From: Accumulibacter sp031732815
GTDB lineage: Bacteria > Pseudomonadota > Gammaproteobacteria > Burkholderiales > Rhodocyclaceae
NCBI RefSeq assembly: GCF_031732815.1
Contig: NZ_JAVMKF010000023.1
Coordinates: 1 to 50,957, forward strand
Direction of reading: 5' to 3'
DNA: 50,957 nucleotides
The notes under the pieces are model-generated. The model searched no databases. It saw nothing but the letters and a program-made list of their open reading frames with translations, and was not told the DNA's origin. The translations under genes were made by a program, and so were the position numbers. Positions 36,906 through 45,643 of this stretch are shown here, piece after piece. Position 1 is the stretch's first letter; the number at the start of each line of letters is the position of its first letter.

Positions 36906-37768
36906 CGACAAGCTCCCGGCGCTACCGTATCGGTGGGGAGAAACACCTGGTCTACCCGCCCCCACTGAAAATCTGTCAGGAGTCGCTGCAGGCGGCCTTC
37001 CATATGGTGCAGATTGATGTAGTGGCGAAAGCGTGTCTTGGCGTCGATGCCGGCAACGCGTGGCTGTCGCGCATCGATCTCCCAGGGATGGAAGTAGAAG
37101 ATTGCCGGTTGCCGGTCAATCGCGTTGACCCGCCGGAGCAGCCAGCGCGAAAGGGCATAGGGCAGCAGGCGGAAATAGCCGCCGCCGCTGGCCGGCCAGT
37201 TTCGTTCGAAAAAGCGCGCTGTGGTGACCGGTAGCTCGATCAACCCGGCGCGGACGCGATGCGCGAAGCGCGGCGCGTCGGGCATGCCGTAGTGGTCGTG
37301 GCGAATCGGGTAGATGCTCGAGCTGTAGCGATAACCAGCGCGCTCAAGGCAGTCGAACGCCCACAGGTTCTGCTCGCCGATCGAAAAACTCGGCGCTCGG
37401 TAGCCTTTGACCTCCTGACCAGAGAGGTCTTCCAGCAAGCGCTTGGCCGAGCCGATGTCGGCCGCGAATTCGGCCGGGCTCAGATCGCTCGCGCGCTCGT
37501 GCCCATAACCATGGCTAGCCAGTTCGTGGCCGTCGGCGACGATGCGGCGGACGAGCTGCGGGTAGCGCTCGGCAATCCAGCCCAGGGTGAAGAAGGTCGC
37601 TTTGGTTCCTTGCTCGTTGAGCATGGCCAGAATGCGCTCGACGTTGCGCTCGACCCGGCATTCGCGCGCCTCCCACTCGCTGCGGGCAATGTAGGGGGCT
37701 AGCGCCGAGACCTGAAAGTAGTCCTCGACATCGATCGTCAAGGCGTTGGTGATCGCTTGATCCGCCAT
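36902..37768 (-). CDS. Polysaccharide deacetylase, XrtA system (TIGR03006 type)
   Basis: 288 residues from the ATG at 37768, 20 bases after the wecB stop. CE4 motifs: LTIDVEDYFQVSALAP (metal Asp), GTKATFFTLGWIAERYP, the zinc histidines in ASHGYGHERAS, YRAPSFSIG, and IFYFHPWEID. It would remove acetyl groups from N-acetylated sugars, fitting the WecB gene directly upstream that supplies ManNAc donors. The stop overlaps the FemAB-like start by 4 bases. Confidence 0.93.
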   Translation of the reverse strand: MADQAITNALTIDVEDYFQVSALAPYIARSEWEARECRVERNVERILAMLNEQGTKATFFTLGWIAERYPQLVRRIVADGHELASHGYGHERASDLSPAEFAADIGSAKRLLEDLSGQEVKGYRAPSFSIGEQNLWAFDCLERAGYRYSSSIYPIRHDHYGMPDAPRFAHRVRAGLIELPVTTARFFERNWPASGGGYFRLLPYALSRWLLRRVNAIDRQPAIFYFHPWEIDARQPRVAGIDAKTRFRHYINLHHMEGRLQRLLTDFQWGRVDQVFLPTDTVAPGACR

Positions 37769-37787
37769 CGTGCAATGACTGCCGCGA

Positions 37788-38957
37788 TCAGTGCTGACTT
37801 GCCGAATGTCGCGCGAGGAGCCAGCGCGCCAGATCGGCGGCGATCCGCTCAGCCGCGCGGCCATCCCACAGCTCGGGAAGACGGCCGCTCTTGCCGGCGC
37901 CGCTCAGAATCTGATCTACACCCTGACGAATCGCCAGCGGGTCGCTGCCGACGAGCGTGTTGGTTCCCTGGTCGACGGTAATCGGCCGCTCGGTATTCGC
38001 CCGCAAGGTCAGACAGGGAACGCCCAGCGCCGTCGTTTCCTCTTGCAGGCCACCTGAATCCGACAGGACCAGGCGAGCACCGGCGAGTAGACCGAGCATC
38101 TCGAGGTAGCCTTGCGGCGGCAGCAGAACGACACGCGGGCTGCTTAACAGATGCGCCAAGCCGAATCGTTCGATGTTGCCGCGCGTCCGCGGATGCAGCG
38201 CCATGACCAAGGGAATGCGCTGCGCGGTCTCACTGAGCACGGCGAGCAAGGGCGCCAGCGTTTCGACCTGATCGACGTTCGACGGACGATGCAGCGTGAC
38301 GACGCCATAACCCTGCGCAGCGCCGATGAGGGCCGGGTCAAATCCGGCCTGCCGCAGGGTTTGCGCAGGTGGATGAGCGAACTCCCGGTTGGCGAGCAGG
38401 GAGTCGATCATCACGTTGCCGACAAATGACACGCGTTCCGCCGCGACCCCTTCGCGCGCCAGGTTGTCGTGTGCGCTGCGCTCCGTCGTATACAGGCGGT
38501 CAGCAAGTTGGTCGGTCAGTACCCGGTTGATTTCTTCCGGCATCGCCCGATCATGGCTGCGCAGCCCCGCTTCGACGTGCACGACCGGCACCAGCTTCTT
38601 GGCGCAGACCAGCGCGCAGGCAAGCGTCGAATTGACGTCGCCAACGACCAGCACGCATGACGGTCGGTACTCGTCGAGCAGGGGCTCGAAGCGGCGCATG
38701 ACCTCCGCCGTCTGCACCGCATGCGTTCCCGAGCCGACCTCGAGGTTGATATCGGGATGCGGCAGACGCAGGTCGACGAACAGCCGATCGTTCATGTCCT
38801 TGTCGTAGTGCTGGCCGGTATGGACGAGCAGCGTCGGGACAACCGGGCAATGCGCACTGAAAGCGCGCAGGATCGGGGCCATCTTCATGAAATTCGGCCG
38901 TGCGCCAACAATGCAGGCGACCGGTCCCAGAGCGCTGGGCCATTCCTTGTCTGCCAC
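37788..38957 (-). CDS. wecB: UDP-N-acetylglucosamine 2-epimerase (non-hydrolysing)
   Basis: 389 residues from a GTG with AAGGAG 7 bases upstream. It interconverts UDP-GlcNAc and UDP-ManNAc. Motifs are IVGARPNFMKMAPI, TGQHYDKDMND, VVGDVNSTLACAL, VHVEAGLRSHDRAMPEEINR, TLHRPSNVD and SDSGGLQEETTALGVPCLTL. The product is the likely donor for a ManNAc-type sugar in the exopolysaccharide. It follows the ATPase gene by 19 bases. No ManNAc dehydrogenase (WecC) is present in the window. Confidence 0.95.
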   Translation of the reverse strand: MADKEWPSALGPVACIVGARPNFMKMAPILRAFSAHCPVVPTLLVHTGQHYDKDMNDRLFVDLRLPHPDINLEVGSGTHAVQTAEVMRRFEPLLDEYRPSCVLVVGDVNSTLACALVCAKKLVPVVHVEAGLRSHDRAMPEEINRVLTDQLADRLYTTERSAHDNLAREGVAAERVSFVGNVMIDSLLANREFAHPPAQTLRQAGFDPALIGAAQGYGVVTLHRPSNVDQVETLAPLLAVLSETAQRIPLVMALHPRTRGNIERFGLAHLLSSPRVVLLPPQGYLEMLGLLAGARLVLSDSGGLQEETTALGVPCLTLRANTERPITVDQGTNTLVGSDPLAIRQGVDQILSGAGKSGRLPELWDGRAAERIAADLARWLLARHSASQH

Positions 38958-38976
38958 CGGAGAACTCCTTTTCAGC

Positions 38977-40074
38977 CTATTGTTGCCTTGCCCGGACAGC
39001 GTCTATGAGCTGCTGAAGCAAGGAGAGAAGCGCTGCATTGTTACGTTCCAGACGGAGAATGCCGCGCTCGATGCGAATCATGCGCTGTTCAGCCTGCCCG
39101 CTCTTCATGTCGGCGATGACGCGTGAGGCCTGATCGGCAGTACTCGCGTCGAGCGAAAGGCGCGACAGGTCGACTTCGAGGACGTTGCTGTCGCTCAACT
39201 GCATGCTCATCGCGGCATGCTCACCATCGCCCACCCGGCTCGCCACCATCGACACGCTGGATTGCGTCTCTTCCTTGATCTCGCGCGCCACTTCTTCGAC
39301 ATCAGTACGCGAGAATTCGCTCTTTCCGTTCAGGTAGCCGGAAAGCAGAAGCCGATCGCAGTGCGCGTTGATCCGCCGCGGTACGCCGCCGCTGGCCTGA
39401 AAGATCGCATCGTAGGCCTCGCTGTCGAAGCGCGGCAGACCGGTCGAACCGGCGCAGCGGAGCCGGTGTTCGATATACGCCTGCGTCTCCTCGCGGTCCA
39501 TCGGTCCAATGTGGCACGCGGCGATCACGCGCTGGCGCAACTGGACCATTTCGTGGCTTTGCATGATCTTGCGGAACTCAGGCTGACCAATCAGGAAGCT
39601 CTGCAGCAGCGCCTGCGTGCCAAACTGGAAGTTCGACAGCATACGCAGTTCTTCGACCGCCCGCGGAGTAAGGTTCTGCGCCTCGTCAACCACCAGCAGG
39701 CAACGTTTTCCCTGGCGCGTGACGTCGATCAGGTAAGCTTCCAGCGAGAGCAGCATGTCGGACTTGCCGGCATTCTTCGTCGGCACGCCAAATGCGGCAG
39801 CGACCATGCGCAAGGTGTCTTCGGCACCAAGCTGAGTCGTGACGAGCTGCCCGGCAACAACCTTGGTCTGATCCAGATCGTTGAGCAGGCCGCGCACGAT
39901 CGTCGTCTTACCCGCCCCGACCTCGCCGGTCACGACGATGAACCCTTCGTTCTGGCTCAAGCCGTATTCGAGGTAGGCCATCGCGCGCCGGTGCTGCTTG
40001 CTGGCGTAGTAGAACGAGGGATCAGGATTCAGCTGAAAAGGCTTGCTGGTCAAGCCGTAGAAGGATTCGTACAT
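38977..40074 (-). CDS. ExeA-like ATPase of the XrtA system (TIGR03015 type)
   Basis: 365 residues. It begins MYESFYGLTSKPFQLNPDP like ExeA/GspA ATPases. Walker A GEVGAGKTT spans residues 50-58, Walker B is CLLVVDEAQNL, and the sensor region is SFLIGQPEF. Past the AAA core, a roughly 100-residue tail predicts a coiled coil with no peptidoglycan-binding domain. It is a probable cytoplasmic motor or assembly factor for polymer export. It lies 9 bases after the outer-membrane protein gene, a pairing typical of exosortase-A loci. Confidence 0.93.
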   Translation of the reverse strand: MYESFYGLTSKPFQLNPDPSFYYASKQHRRAMAYLEYGLSQNEGFIVVTGEVGAGKTTIVRGLLNDLDQTKVVAGQLVTTQLGAEDTLRMVAAAFGVPTKNAGKSDMLLSLEAYLIDVTRQGKRCLLVVDEAQNLTPRAVEELRMLSNFQFGTQALLQSFLIGQPEFRKIMQSHEMVQLRQRVIAACHIGPMDREETQAYIEHRLRCAGSTGLPRFDSEAYDAIFQASGGVPRRINAHCDRLLLSGYLNGKSEFSRTDVEEVAREIKEETQSSVSMVASRVGDGEHAAMSMQLSDSNVLEVDLSRLSLDASTADQASRVIADMKSGQAEQRMIRIERGILRLERNNAALLSLLQQLIDAVRARQQ

Positions 40075-40083
40075 GGCAAACGA

Positions 40084-41664
40084 TCAAAAACTGTGCGAGA
40101 GTCCGCCACTGAGGGCACTCTCAGTGTAGCCGCCAACGCCGCTCCCAACGGTCCGGCGCAAGCCGACGCTGGCGCTCGTCTTCGGCGAAATCTGCGTGGT
40201 CAGAAACAAATACGCAGCTCGTGTCGTAGTCTCCGGCGAACCGGCAACAAAACTCGTGCTGTGCTGCTGGCTGAGCAGGAGAGACAGGGCGGACAGGCCC
40301 GACAACTGGTGCGCCCAACTGAGGCCTACTCCGCGTTGCCGCGTTCCGTCCGCGCTGGCCGCGCTTCCCGTAGCGCCGCTCACCACACCCAGGGACTGCT
40401 GTTCGCTTTGGGTTGCCGTCAGCGTAACCGTATTGCGCGCGCCGAGCAGTGCCACCGAGAACTGCTGCCGCTTCTGCAGATTGGCGGTGTTGCTCAGGTA
40501 GCCATTGACGACACTGCCATCAACCGGCAAGCCTCGGCTTTGCAGGAACTGGATGACCTGCGCACGAATGGCATCGGGCGCCATTCCCGGATTGATCGCG
40601 GCCACGAGCGAATAAATCGCGTCGTAGTTCGAGCCGACGCTGGTGCTGGTCGCGTTCGACGGCTGAAACGACACATCGCGCGTTGCACTGTAGGTCCACA
40701 GCGAGCGCGGCATGCGGTGGCTGAACTCGACGGAATAGCCGTCGCCGAAGAATCGCCTGGTCTTGCTCGCGGCGAGCTTGCTGCGCGGGTCGGGTGTCCA
40801 CACAAAACCATAACTGCCGGTAGTGTTGCTCTCCTGCTCCTGGCTGACATAGTTGTTGGATTCCCTGCCATTGCTCAGCCACACCTGCCACTGCGGGCTC
40901 AGCCGATAGAGCAGAGTCAGCGCATAGCGCGTTGCCTCGAGATTCCTGCCTCGTGTGTAGTCCGTTGTCTCGCGGCTCACGTCGATCGCCCAATCCAGAG
41001 GTCCCCAGCGGGTATTACCGGAGAGCTTTCCTTGCCACTCGCTGGAGTCCATGTCGCCCTGGCCCGACTGCGACCGGGTGATACCTGCCTTGTAACGCAG
41101 CAGGTAATCCATCGACGAGAAGATCTGACCGCGAATATACGGCGACACGCTATAGGTCGAGGTTTCCGTCTGGTTGGCGTTCACGTTCACGTTGCTGCCT
41201 GGGGAGACGGCTCCGAGCGGGGTCAGATACTGCTGCGAGATGTTTCCCATGGCGTCGATGAACAGCCAATCCTCAATGGCTTCGAGCATGCCAACAGCAT
41301 TCAGCGCGTTCCTGTGATTGTTCGCCGACGACTCGCGCACATAGAGGTTTTGCGTCAGCGCGTAGCTGAGGCGAAGTTTGCCGCGCGCGCCCTTACCATC
41401 GATCAAAATCCCGGGCGTCAGGCTGGTCACCAGGTCGCTCGTCCGGTTGCCGCCGGGTGAGAGAAAGACGTTGTCGCTGAGCGTCGCGCTGACGGCCAGC
41501 GTCGGCGTCACGTGCCAGTTCTCGGCGTACGTCGGGAAAGCTGCCGCCCAGAGAAGGGCGCCCGCACGCCAGGCGCACGCCGCCAGCAGCGGTCTCGGCT
41601 GGCGAGGACGCGCGGCCTCGCTTGGGAAATGAGGCTCTCCAGCGCTGCGCTTGTCGCCACGCAT
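40084..41664 (-). CDS. Outer-membrane protein of the XrtA system (TIGR03016 type)
   Basis: 526 residues from the ATG at 41664, 5 bases after the tyrosine-kinase stop; the longer frame overlaps that gene. The signal peptide ends near FPTYAENW. The mature part starts VTPTLAVSATLSDNVFLSPG and is rich in alternating polar/aromatic strands ending in a terminal Phe (GGLSHSF), as expected for a large beta-barrel. The family is linked to exosortase loci and is presumed to form the outer-membrane channel or a secretion partner for the polymer. No enzymatic motif is seen. Confidence 0.88.
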   Translation of the reverse strand: MRGDKRSAGEPHFPSEAARPRQPRPLLAACAWRAGALLWAAAFPTYAENWHVTPTLAVSATLSDNVFLSPGGNRTSDLVTSLTPGILIDGKGARGKLRLSYALTQNLYVRESSANNHRNALNAVGMLEAIEDWLFIDAMGNISQQYLTPLGAVSPGSNVNVNANQTETSTYSVSPYIRGQIFSSMDYLLRYKAGITRSQSGQGDMDSSEWQGKLSGNTRWGPLDWAIDVSRETTDYTRGRNLEATRYALTLLYRLSPQWQVWLSNGRESNNYVSQEQESNTTGSYGFVWTPDPRSKLAASKTRRFFGDGYSVEFSHRMPRSLWTYSATRDVSFQPSNATSTSVGSNYDAIYSLVAAINPGMAPDAIRAQVIQFLQSRGLPVDGSVVNGYLSNTANLQKRQQFSVALLGARNTVTLTATQSEQQSLGVVSGATGSAASADGTRQRGVGLSWAHQLSGLSALSLLLSQQHSTSFVAGSPETTTRAAYLFLTTQISPKTSASVGLRRTVGSGVGGYTESALSGGLSHSF

Positions 41665-41668
41665 AGGA

Positions 41669-42673
41669 TCAGCTGCGCTCGGAGCCATAACCATAACCAT
41701 ACCCGTAGCCGTAGCCATAACCGTAACCGTAGCCATCCTGCGTCGTAGCGCGCGCCTGGTTGAGGAGCAGGAGCTTGACCGGGCATGAATCAATGGCAGC
41801 CAGGGCGTGTTTGACGTCGCTCTTGATCGTGCTCTCGGCCCTGACAACGATGACGACCTGTCCCATATGGGTGGCCAGGACGCGCGCCTCGGTGGTCATC
41901 AGTAACGGCGGCGAATCGAAAATGATGATGCGGTCCGGGTAGCGATTGGCCATTTCGTCGAGCAAGGCGATCATCGCATCGCTGGCAAGGAACTCGGTGG
42001 CGCGCTGGTGTTGCGTACCGCTCGGCAGGAGCGTCAGCTTTTCGACGTTGGTCCTCAGGAGTACGTCGGACAAGGTGCTGGTTTCATGCGTCAACACGTC
42101 GAGCAGGCCGGCCGATGCGTTCAAATTGAGCATCTTGAGTACGGATGGTTTGGGTACATCGGCGTCAACGAGCATCACCGTGTTGTCCAGTTCCATGGCA
42201 ATGCTCATCGCCAGATTGATCGCCGTAAAGCTCTTGCCTTCGCCGGGCAATGCGCTGGTGACCATGATCAGGTTGCCGCGCCTGATCGGCGCAGCTCCCC
42301 TACCCATGGCGTTGGCGATCAAGGGTCGCTTGATCACGCGATACTGATCGGCCAGGCGGGAGCGTGGCGCATCGGGACTGATCAGGCCGACGGCGGCGAG
42401 CGCCGCCAAGTCGAGGTCGACCCGGCGGGAAACCATTGCCCCCGGTGGCACGCTGGCGACGGCCAAAGCTGGCGTGCTGTCGACCGCTGCGGGACGCGGC
42501 GTCACGGCGGGTGACTCTGCCCCGGCACCTGGCAAGGCGACGGCTGCGTCCACTGTCGAGTCAGCTTGCACCGGCGCCGGCGCCGGCGCCGCGTCGGCAA
42601 CCGACTGCGGGATATCCACTCCCGCCCGTCGCAGTTGTTCCAGGCGCTTGGCCGCTTGTTCGATGAGGCTCAT
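41669..42673 (-). CDS. Tyrosine autokinase of the XrtA system (BY-kinase, TIGR03018 type)
   Basis: 334 residues. A Pro/Ala-rich N-terminal third precedes the BY-kinase core: Walker A VTSALPGEGKSFTAINLA, Walker A' VMLVDADVPKPSVL and Walker B IIIFDSPPLL. The C-terminus is a tyrosine cluster of eight Gly-Tyr repeats, the usual autophosphorylation site in this family. It should control polymer length with the Wzc-type chain-length protein encoded directly upstream, 9 bases away. GAGGAA precedes the ATG. Confidence 0.95.
   Translation of the reverse strand: MSLIEQAAKRLEQLRRAGVDIPQSVADAAPAPAPVQADSTVDAAVALPGAGAESPAVTPRPAAVDSTPALAVASVPPGAMVSRRVDLDLAALAAVGLISPDAPRSRLADQYRVIKRPLIANAMGRGAAPIRRGNLIMVTSALPGEGKSFTAINLAMSIAMELDNTVMLVDADVPKPSVLKMLNLNASAGLLDVLTHETSTLSDVLLRTNVEKLTLLPSGTQHQRATEFLASDAMIALLDEMANRYPDRIIIFDSPPLLMTTEARVLATHMGQVVIVVRAESTIKSDVKHALAAIDSCPVKLLLLNQARATTQDGYGYGYGYGYGYGYGYGSERS
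41684..41734 (-). repeat. Hexanucleotide-type repeat encoding (GY)8G
   Basis: Seventeen codons alternate Gly and Tyr at the C-terminus of the tyrosine kinase. The DNA is a degenerate 6-base repeat (GGTTAC/GGCTAC/GGTTAT variants). Unit length is a multiple of three, so slippage would change the number of tyrosines without shifting frame. Confidence 0.9.
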
Positions 42674-42682
42674 GGATTTTCC

Positions 42683-44245
42683 TCAGACACTACGGATGGA
42701 AAACACGAACAGGACGACCAGTCCCGCTCCGTAAATCGCAACGAGCGCCACGCAAGCCCCGAGGAAACGAAGCAGATCCCGCTTCTCGCGGCGCTTGCTG
42801 TCCTCGTTGATCAGCATCGAAACGGTTCCCAGCAGCGGCAAGCCGCACTCCTCGCGCAGCGAACGCGAGTCGAAGAAGACCGGGCGGATCTGGCTGGCGG
42901 CAAAAGTGGAGAGAATGCCAGCGGCGAGCGACAGTAGAAGTGTCAGCGGCAGCAACAAGGTGCGATTCGGCGCCACCGGTTTCGGCGAGACGCGTGGCGG
43001 GTCGATCAGGCGGAAGTCGACACCCGCCGTGCTGTCCATTTCGCTACCCATGGTCGCCGATTCACGGCGCTGCACCAGTTGCTCGTAATTCTTCTTGTTG
43101 ATGTCGTAATCGCGGTTGAGCTGGGCAAACTCGGCTTCGATCTGTGGAACCAGATTGATCGACGCTTTCATCCGATCGTAACGCGACTGATATTCGCTTA
43201 CCCGGGTCTGCAAGGCGGCGACTCGGGCTTCCGTTTCCGACAGGGCAACTTTCAGTTGCTGATAAACCGGATTGCTGCTGGCGGCTGTTGACGGACTGCT
43301 CAACGCCGTCTTGCGGCGGGCAATGATCTCCTGCTGCTTCTGCTCCTCGAGTTCCTTGATCAGCCGGCGCGTGCTGACCACATCCGGATGCTGGTCGGTA
43401 AAGCGCTGCAGCATGGCATCCAGGTTACGCCGCATGGCGTCGATGCGCCCGTCGATCTCGGGCACCGAAACACCGGCGACCGATTCGGGAGCGACGGTAT
43501 CGGACTGGACGACCGGATCTTCACCGACGATCTGGTGCTTCAGCGCGTCGCGCGACTCCTGCGCTTCGCGCAACTCGAGCCGTGCCTGTTCGAGCAAACC
43601 GCCAAGCTCGCCCATTCGGGTCAGATGGTCTTTGCCTTCGGACCCCTGCAGGTTGAGGTTGCGCAACTTGAATTCCTTCAGACGCGACTCGGCCTCTTCC
43701 AGCTTCTTCTCGTACGTCTTGATCTGTTCCTCGAGAAACTTCTTGGCCGATTCGGCGTCACGCCGCGTGTCGCCAAGGTTGGACTCGACGAAAATCGAGA
43801 CCAGCGACTGCACCACGCGCTTCGCCTGCTGCGGATTACTATCGCGGAAGACGATCGTGTAGATGTTGTCGCGCGTCGTGTTCTGAATCTTCAAGGCAGA
43901 CATCAGATCCTCTGCCAGCGTATCGCGTTCGGCCTTGGTCTGGACCTTGAGGTCGAGATCGGCCATCCGGATAAGCTTGTCGACATTCGGCCGCGAGATC
44001 AGCGTGCGGCTCAACATCATGATCTGCTGATCGAAGTTTGGCTGCGTCACCAAGCCAGACATCAGCGGCCGCAAGATCGATTGCGTGTCAACATAAATGC
44101 GCGCCGAGGCCTCGTACTTGTCCGGCATGAGCAGAACCAAGGCCACACTAGCCACACTGACAATCCAGGCGACGCCCACTCCGAGCCAGCGGCGCTTCCA
44201 CATGCCGCGCAGCATTGCAGTCGCTTGTCGAAGCAGTTCATCCAT
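42683..44245 (-). CDS. Polysaccharide chain-length determinant, XrtA system (Wzz/Wzc-N type, TIGR03007)
   Basis: 520 residues. Membrane helix at about 20-40 (WIVSVASVALVLL), then the Wzz motif YEASARIYVDTQSILRPLM, a long periplasmic coiled coil (about 160-390) and the closing Pro-rich PPRVSPKPVAPN before a second helix (about 437-457). A third hydrophobic segment lies at about 495-515. It sets polymer length with the tyrosine kinase encoded next. The membrane and kinase parts are separate proteins here. A 111-base gap separates it from the export lipoprotein gene. Confidence 0.93.
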   Translation of the reverse strand: MDELLRQATAMLRGMWKRRWLGVGVAWIVSVASVALVLLMPDKYEASARIYVDTQSILRPLMSGLVTQPNFDQQIMMLSRTLISRPNVDKLIRMADLDLKVQTKAERDTLAEDLMSALKIQNTTRDNIYTIVFRDSNPQQAKRVVQSLVSIFVESNLGDTRRDAESAKKFLEEQIKTYEKKLEEAESRLKEFKLRNLNLQGSEGKDHLTRMGELGGLLEQARLELREAQESRDALKHQIVGEDPVVQSDTVAPESVAGVSVPEIDGRIDAMRRNLDAMLQRFTDQHPDVVSTRRLIKELEEQKQQEIIARRKTALSSPSTAASSNPVYQQLKVALSETEARVAALQTRVSEYQSRYDRMKASINLVPQIEAEFAQLNRDYDINKKNYEQLVQRRESATMGSEMDSTAGVDFRLIDPPRVSPKPVAPNRTLLLPLTLLLSLAAGILSTFAASQIRPVFFDSRSLREECGLPLLGTVSMLINEDSKRREKRDLLRFLGACVALVAIYGAGLVVLFVFSIRSV

Positions 44246-44356
44246 CGGATTCAGACTCTAACAAGAAGATGTGACAAAGGAACCCGCTGCCGCCTCGTGC
44301 CGTACTGCACAAGCCAGCAACAGTCCGACCAGACGGAGCAAGAGGCAGCCGGCAGA

Positions 44357-44986
44357 TCAGAACCAGCTCTGTGGGATGATCAGCACATCACCCGGTCGCA
44401 TATCCACGTTTGCAGAAATGTCGCCGCGCCGGATCAGATCCGCCAGGCGGACGCTGTACTGAGTATTCCCCTCGGCGCTGCGCAGCAGCTTGGCGCCGTT
44501 GCCATCGGCAAAATCGGTCAGACCGCCGACGGCGATCATCACGTCAAGCAAGGTCATGTTCTGCCGATAGGGAAGTGTCTGCGGCTTCGAGGCTTCGCCC
44601 AGAACCCTGATCTGCTCGCTTTGCGTGCCGATGAAGCTGGTCACCACAACGGTCACCACCGGGTCGCGAATGAAGGTGCCGAGCGCCTTCTCCATATCCC
44701 GCGCCAGAGCTGTCGGCGTCTTGCCCATTGCCTGCAGATCCTCGATCAGCGGTGCTGCAATCAGCCCATCAGGCCGCACCGGGACGGTCATCGAGAGTTC
44801 CGGGTTACGCCAGACGATGATATTGACGCTGTCGCCAGGTCCGATGATGTAACGATAGTCCGGCGACGCCGCGCTGGTCGGCGCTGGCGGCAACGAGCTC
44901 GCACAGCCAGCCAGCAGCACCCCGCAGACGCCCACCGCAACCCAGCGCAGTCCGGCGCCCAGCACTGTACACAGGCGTGTCAACAT
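44357..44986 (-). CDS. Polysaccharide export lipoprotein, XrtA system (Wza-like, TIGR03027)
   Basis: 209 residues from the ATG at 44986, with AAGGAG 7 bases upstream. The lipobox LLAGC predicts outer-membrane anchoring. The polysaccharide export domain follows (YIIGPGDSVNIIVWRNPELS, VRPDGLIAAPLIEDL) with SLBB-type repeats (IRVLGEASKPQTLPY, DVMIAVGGLTDFADGN, VDMRPGDVLIIPQSWF). It would form the periplasmic/outer-membrane exit channel. This is the first gene of the run, and a promoter lies about 107 bases upstream. Confidence 0.94.
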   Translation of the reverse strand: MLTRLCTVLGAGLRWVAVGVCGVLLAGCASSLPPAPTSAASPDYRYIIGPGDSVNIIVWRNPELSMTVPVRPDGLIAAPLIEDLQAMGKTPTALARDMEKALGTFIRDPVVTVVVTSFIGTQSEQIRVLGEASKPQTLPYRQNMTLLDVMIAVGGLTDFADGNGAKLLRSAEGNTQYSVRLADLIRRGDISANVDMRPGDVLIIPQSWF

Positions 44987-45092
44987 CACTCTCTCCTTAT
45001 CGTCATTCGTGCTCGGCCGCCAGCGAATCACGCTGCCTGTCCCGCCAGCACGGCGAGCACCTGTTCTATGGGCATATCATGCAGAGCGTGAC

Positions 45093-45120
45093 AGTATAGT
45101 GGAAATCGCCCGCCAAGCAA
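45093..45120 (-). promoter_or_regulatory. Sigma70-type promoter for the XrtA operon
   Basis: On the minus strand, TTGCTT (45115-45120) and TATACT (45093-45098) are separated by 16 bases. This predicts a start near 45086 and a leader of about 100 bases before the export lipoprotein gene at 44986. No operator was recognised beside it. Confidence 0.6.
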
Positions 45121-45430
45121 CGTCGTTTGGACGCCTGCGTCAGCCCTCACCGAATGCCTGCAGAGTATCTGCAATCTGCCGCTGCACGCGTCAATTACTC
45201 CACACTTGACGGCATTTGCTCGCCTGCGCTGAATGGATCCACTACGACAAGCCCGCGTTCGCCCGCGGTCATCGCGCCCGGCACAGTGGTTCGTCAGCCA
45301 GCGGCAACCGCGCGGCACGCCCGGCCTGGTGGCGCCGGCCGGCAGCCAGCGGGGAAGCGGGTACAGCGCGCCCGGCTGGCGCTGAATGCTGGCTGCACTG
45401 TCGGAGTGGAAATTTCACAGACGAGCTTCC

Positions 45431-45449
45431 CTTTTCGCAATACGAAAAG
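45431..45449 (+). promoter_or_regulatory. Inverted repeat upstream of aceA
   Basis: CTTTTCG (45431-45437) and CGAAAAG (45443-45449) form perfect 7-bp arms around CAATA. It lies about 60 bases upstream of the aceA -35 box, a typical activator-site distance. It could also be a small hairpin; no run of T follows, so a terminator is unlikely. Confidence 0.5.
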
Positions 45450-45494
45450 AAACGAGTAAGAGCATGTTTTCTTGGTATAAAAAATATCTCTTAT

Positions 45495-45508
45495 GTCTTA
45501 TATAAGAC
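45495..45508 (+). promoter_or_regulatory. Perfect 14-bp palindrome beside the aceA -35 box
   Basis: GTCTTATATAAGAC is fully self-complementary and ends two bases before the TTGATT -35 hexamer. A dimeric regulator bound here would contact or block RNA polymerase. The form recalls operators of GntR-type regulators of carboxylate metabolism, but the regulator is not identified. Confidence 0.65.
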
Positions 45509-45510
45509 TG

Positions 45511-45539
45511 TTGATTGCGTGGAGAAAGCCCTCTATACT
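45511..45539 (+). promoter_or_regulatory. Sigma70-type promoter of aceA
   Basis: TTGATT (45511-45516), a 17-base spacer and TATACT (45534-45539) match the consensus well. The predicted start is near 45546, giving a leader of about 98 bases before the ATG at 45644, which has GGAGAGG upstream. Confidence 0.75.
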
Positions 45540-45643
45540 TCTCGCCATTGGTCACCCGCGCAGTACGCGCCAAGGCTGGTTGTTTGACGCATGGGTGTCA
45601 CCATAGTCCCAACCGCACTTCGTTATCTTTGGAGAGGTAAACC

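Larger units (their letters stand above)
44987..45643. other. Intergenic region between the XrtA operon and aceA
   Basis: About 650 bases between divergent genes. The left end carries a minus-strand promoter and the right 220 bases are A/T-rich with an aceA promoter and two inverted repeats. The middle, about 45125-45400, is GC-rich; open frames there have no ribosome sites and read like shadow frames, so I see no gene or RNA in it. Confidence 0.7.

Noticed and set aside
39217..41460. A 747-codon plus-strand frame opposite the ATPase and outer-membrane protein genes
   Set aside because: It crosses two real minus-strand genes, has Arg/Gln-rich composition and no motif.
42570..42600. Repeated GGCGCC-like units in the tyrosine kinase gene as a mobile or regulatory repeat
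   Set aside because: They simply encode the Ala-Pro-rich linker of the protein and are in frame.
45028..45459. Open frames of about 95-110 codons in the aceA/XrtA intergenic region
   Set aside because: They lack ribosome sites, have Arg/Ala/Pro-rich shadow-like composition, overlap on opposite strands, and one covers the predicted operon promoter.
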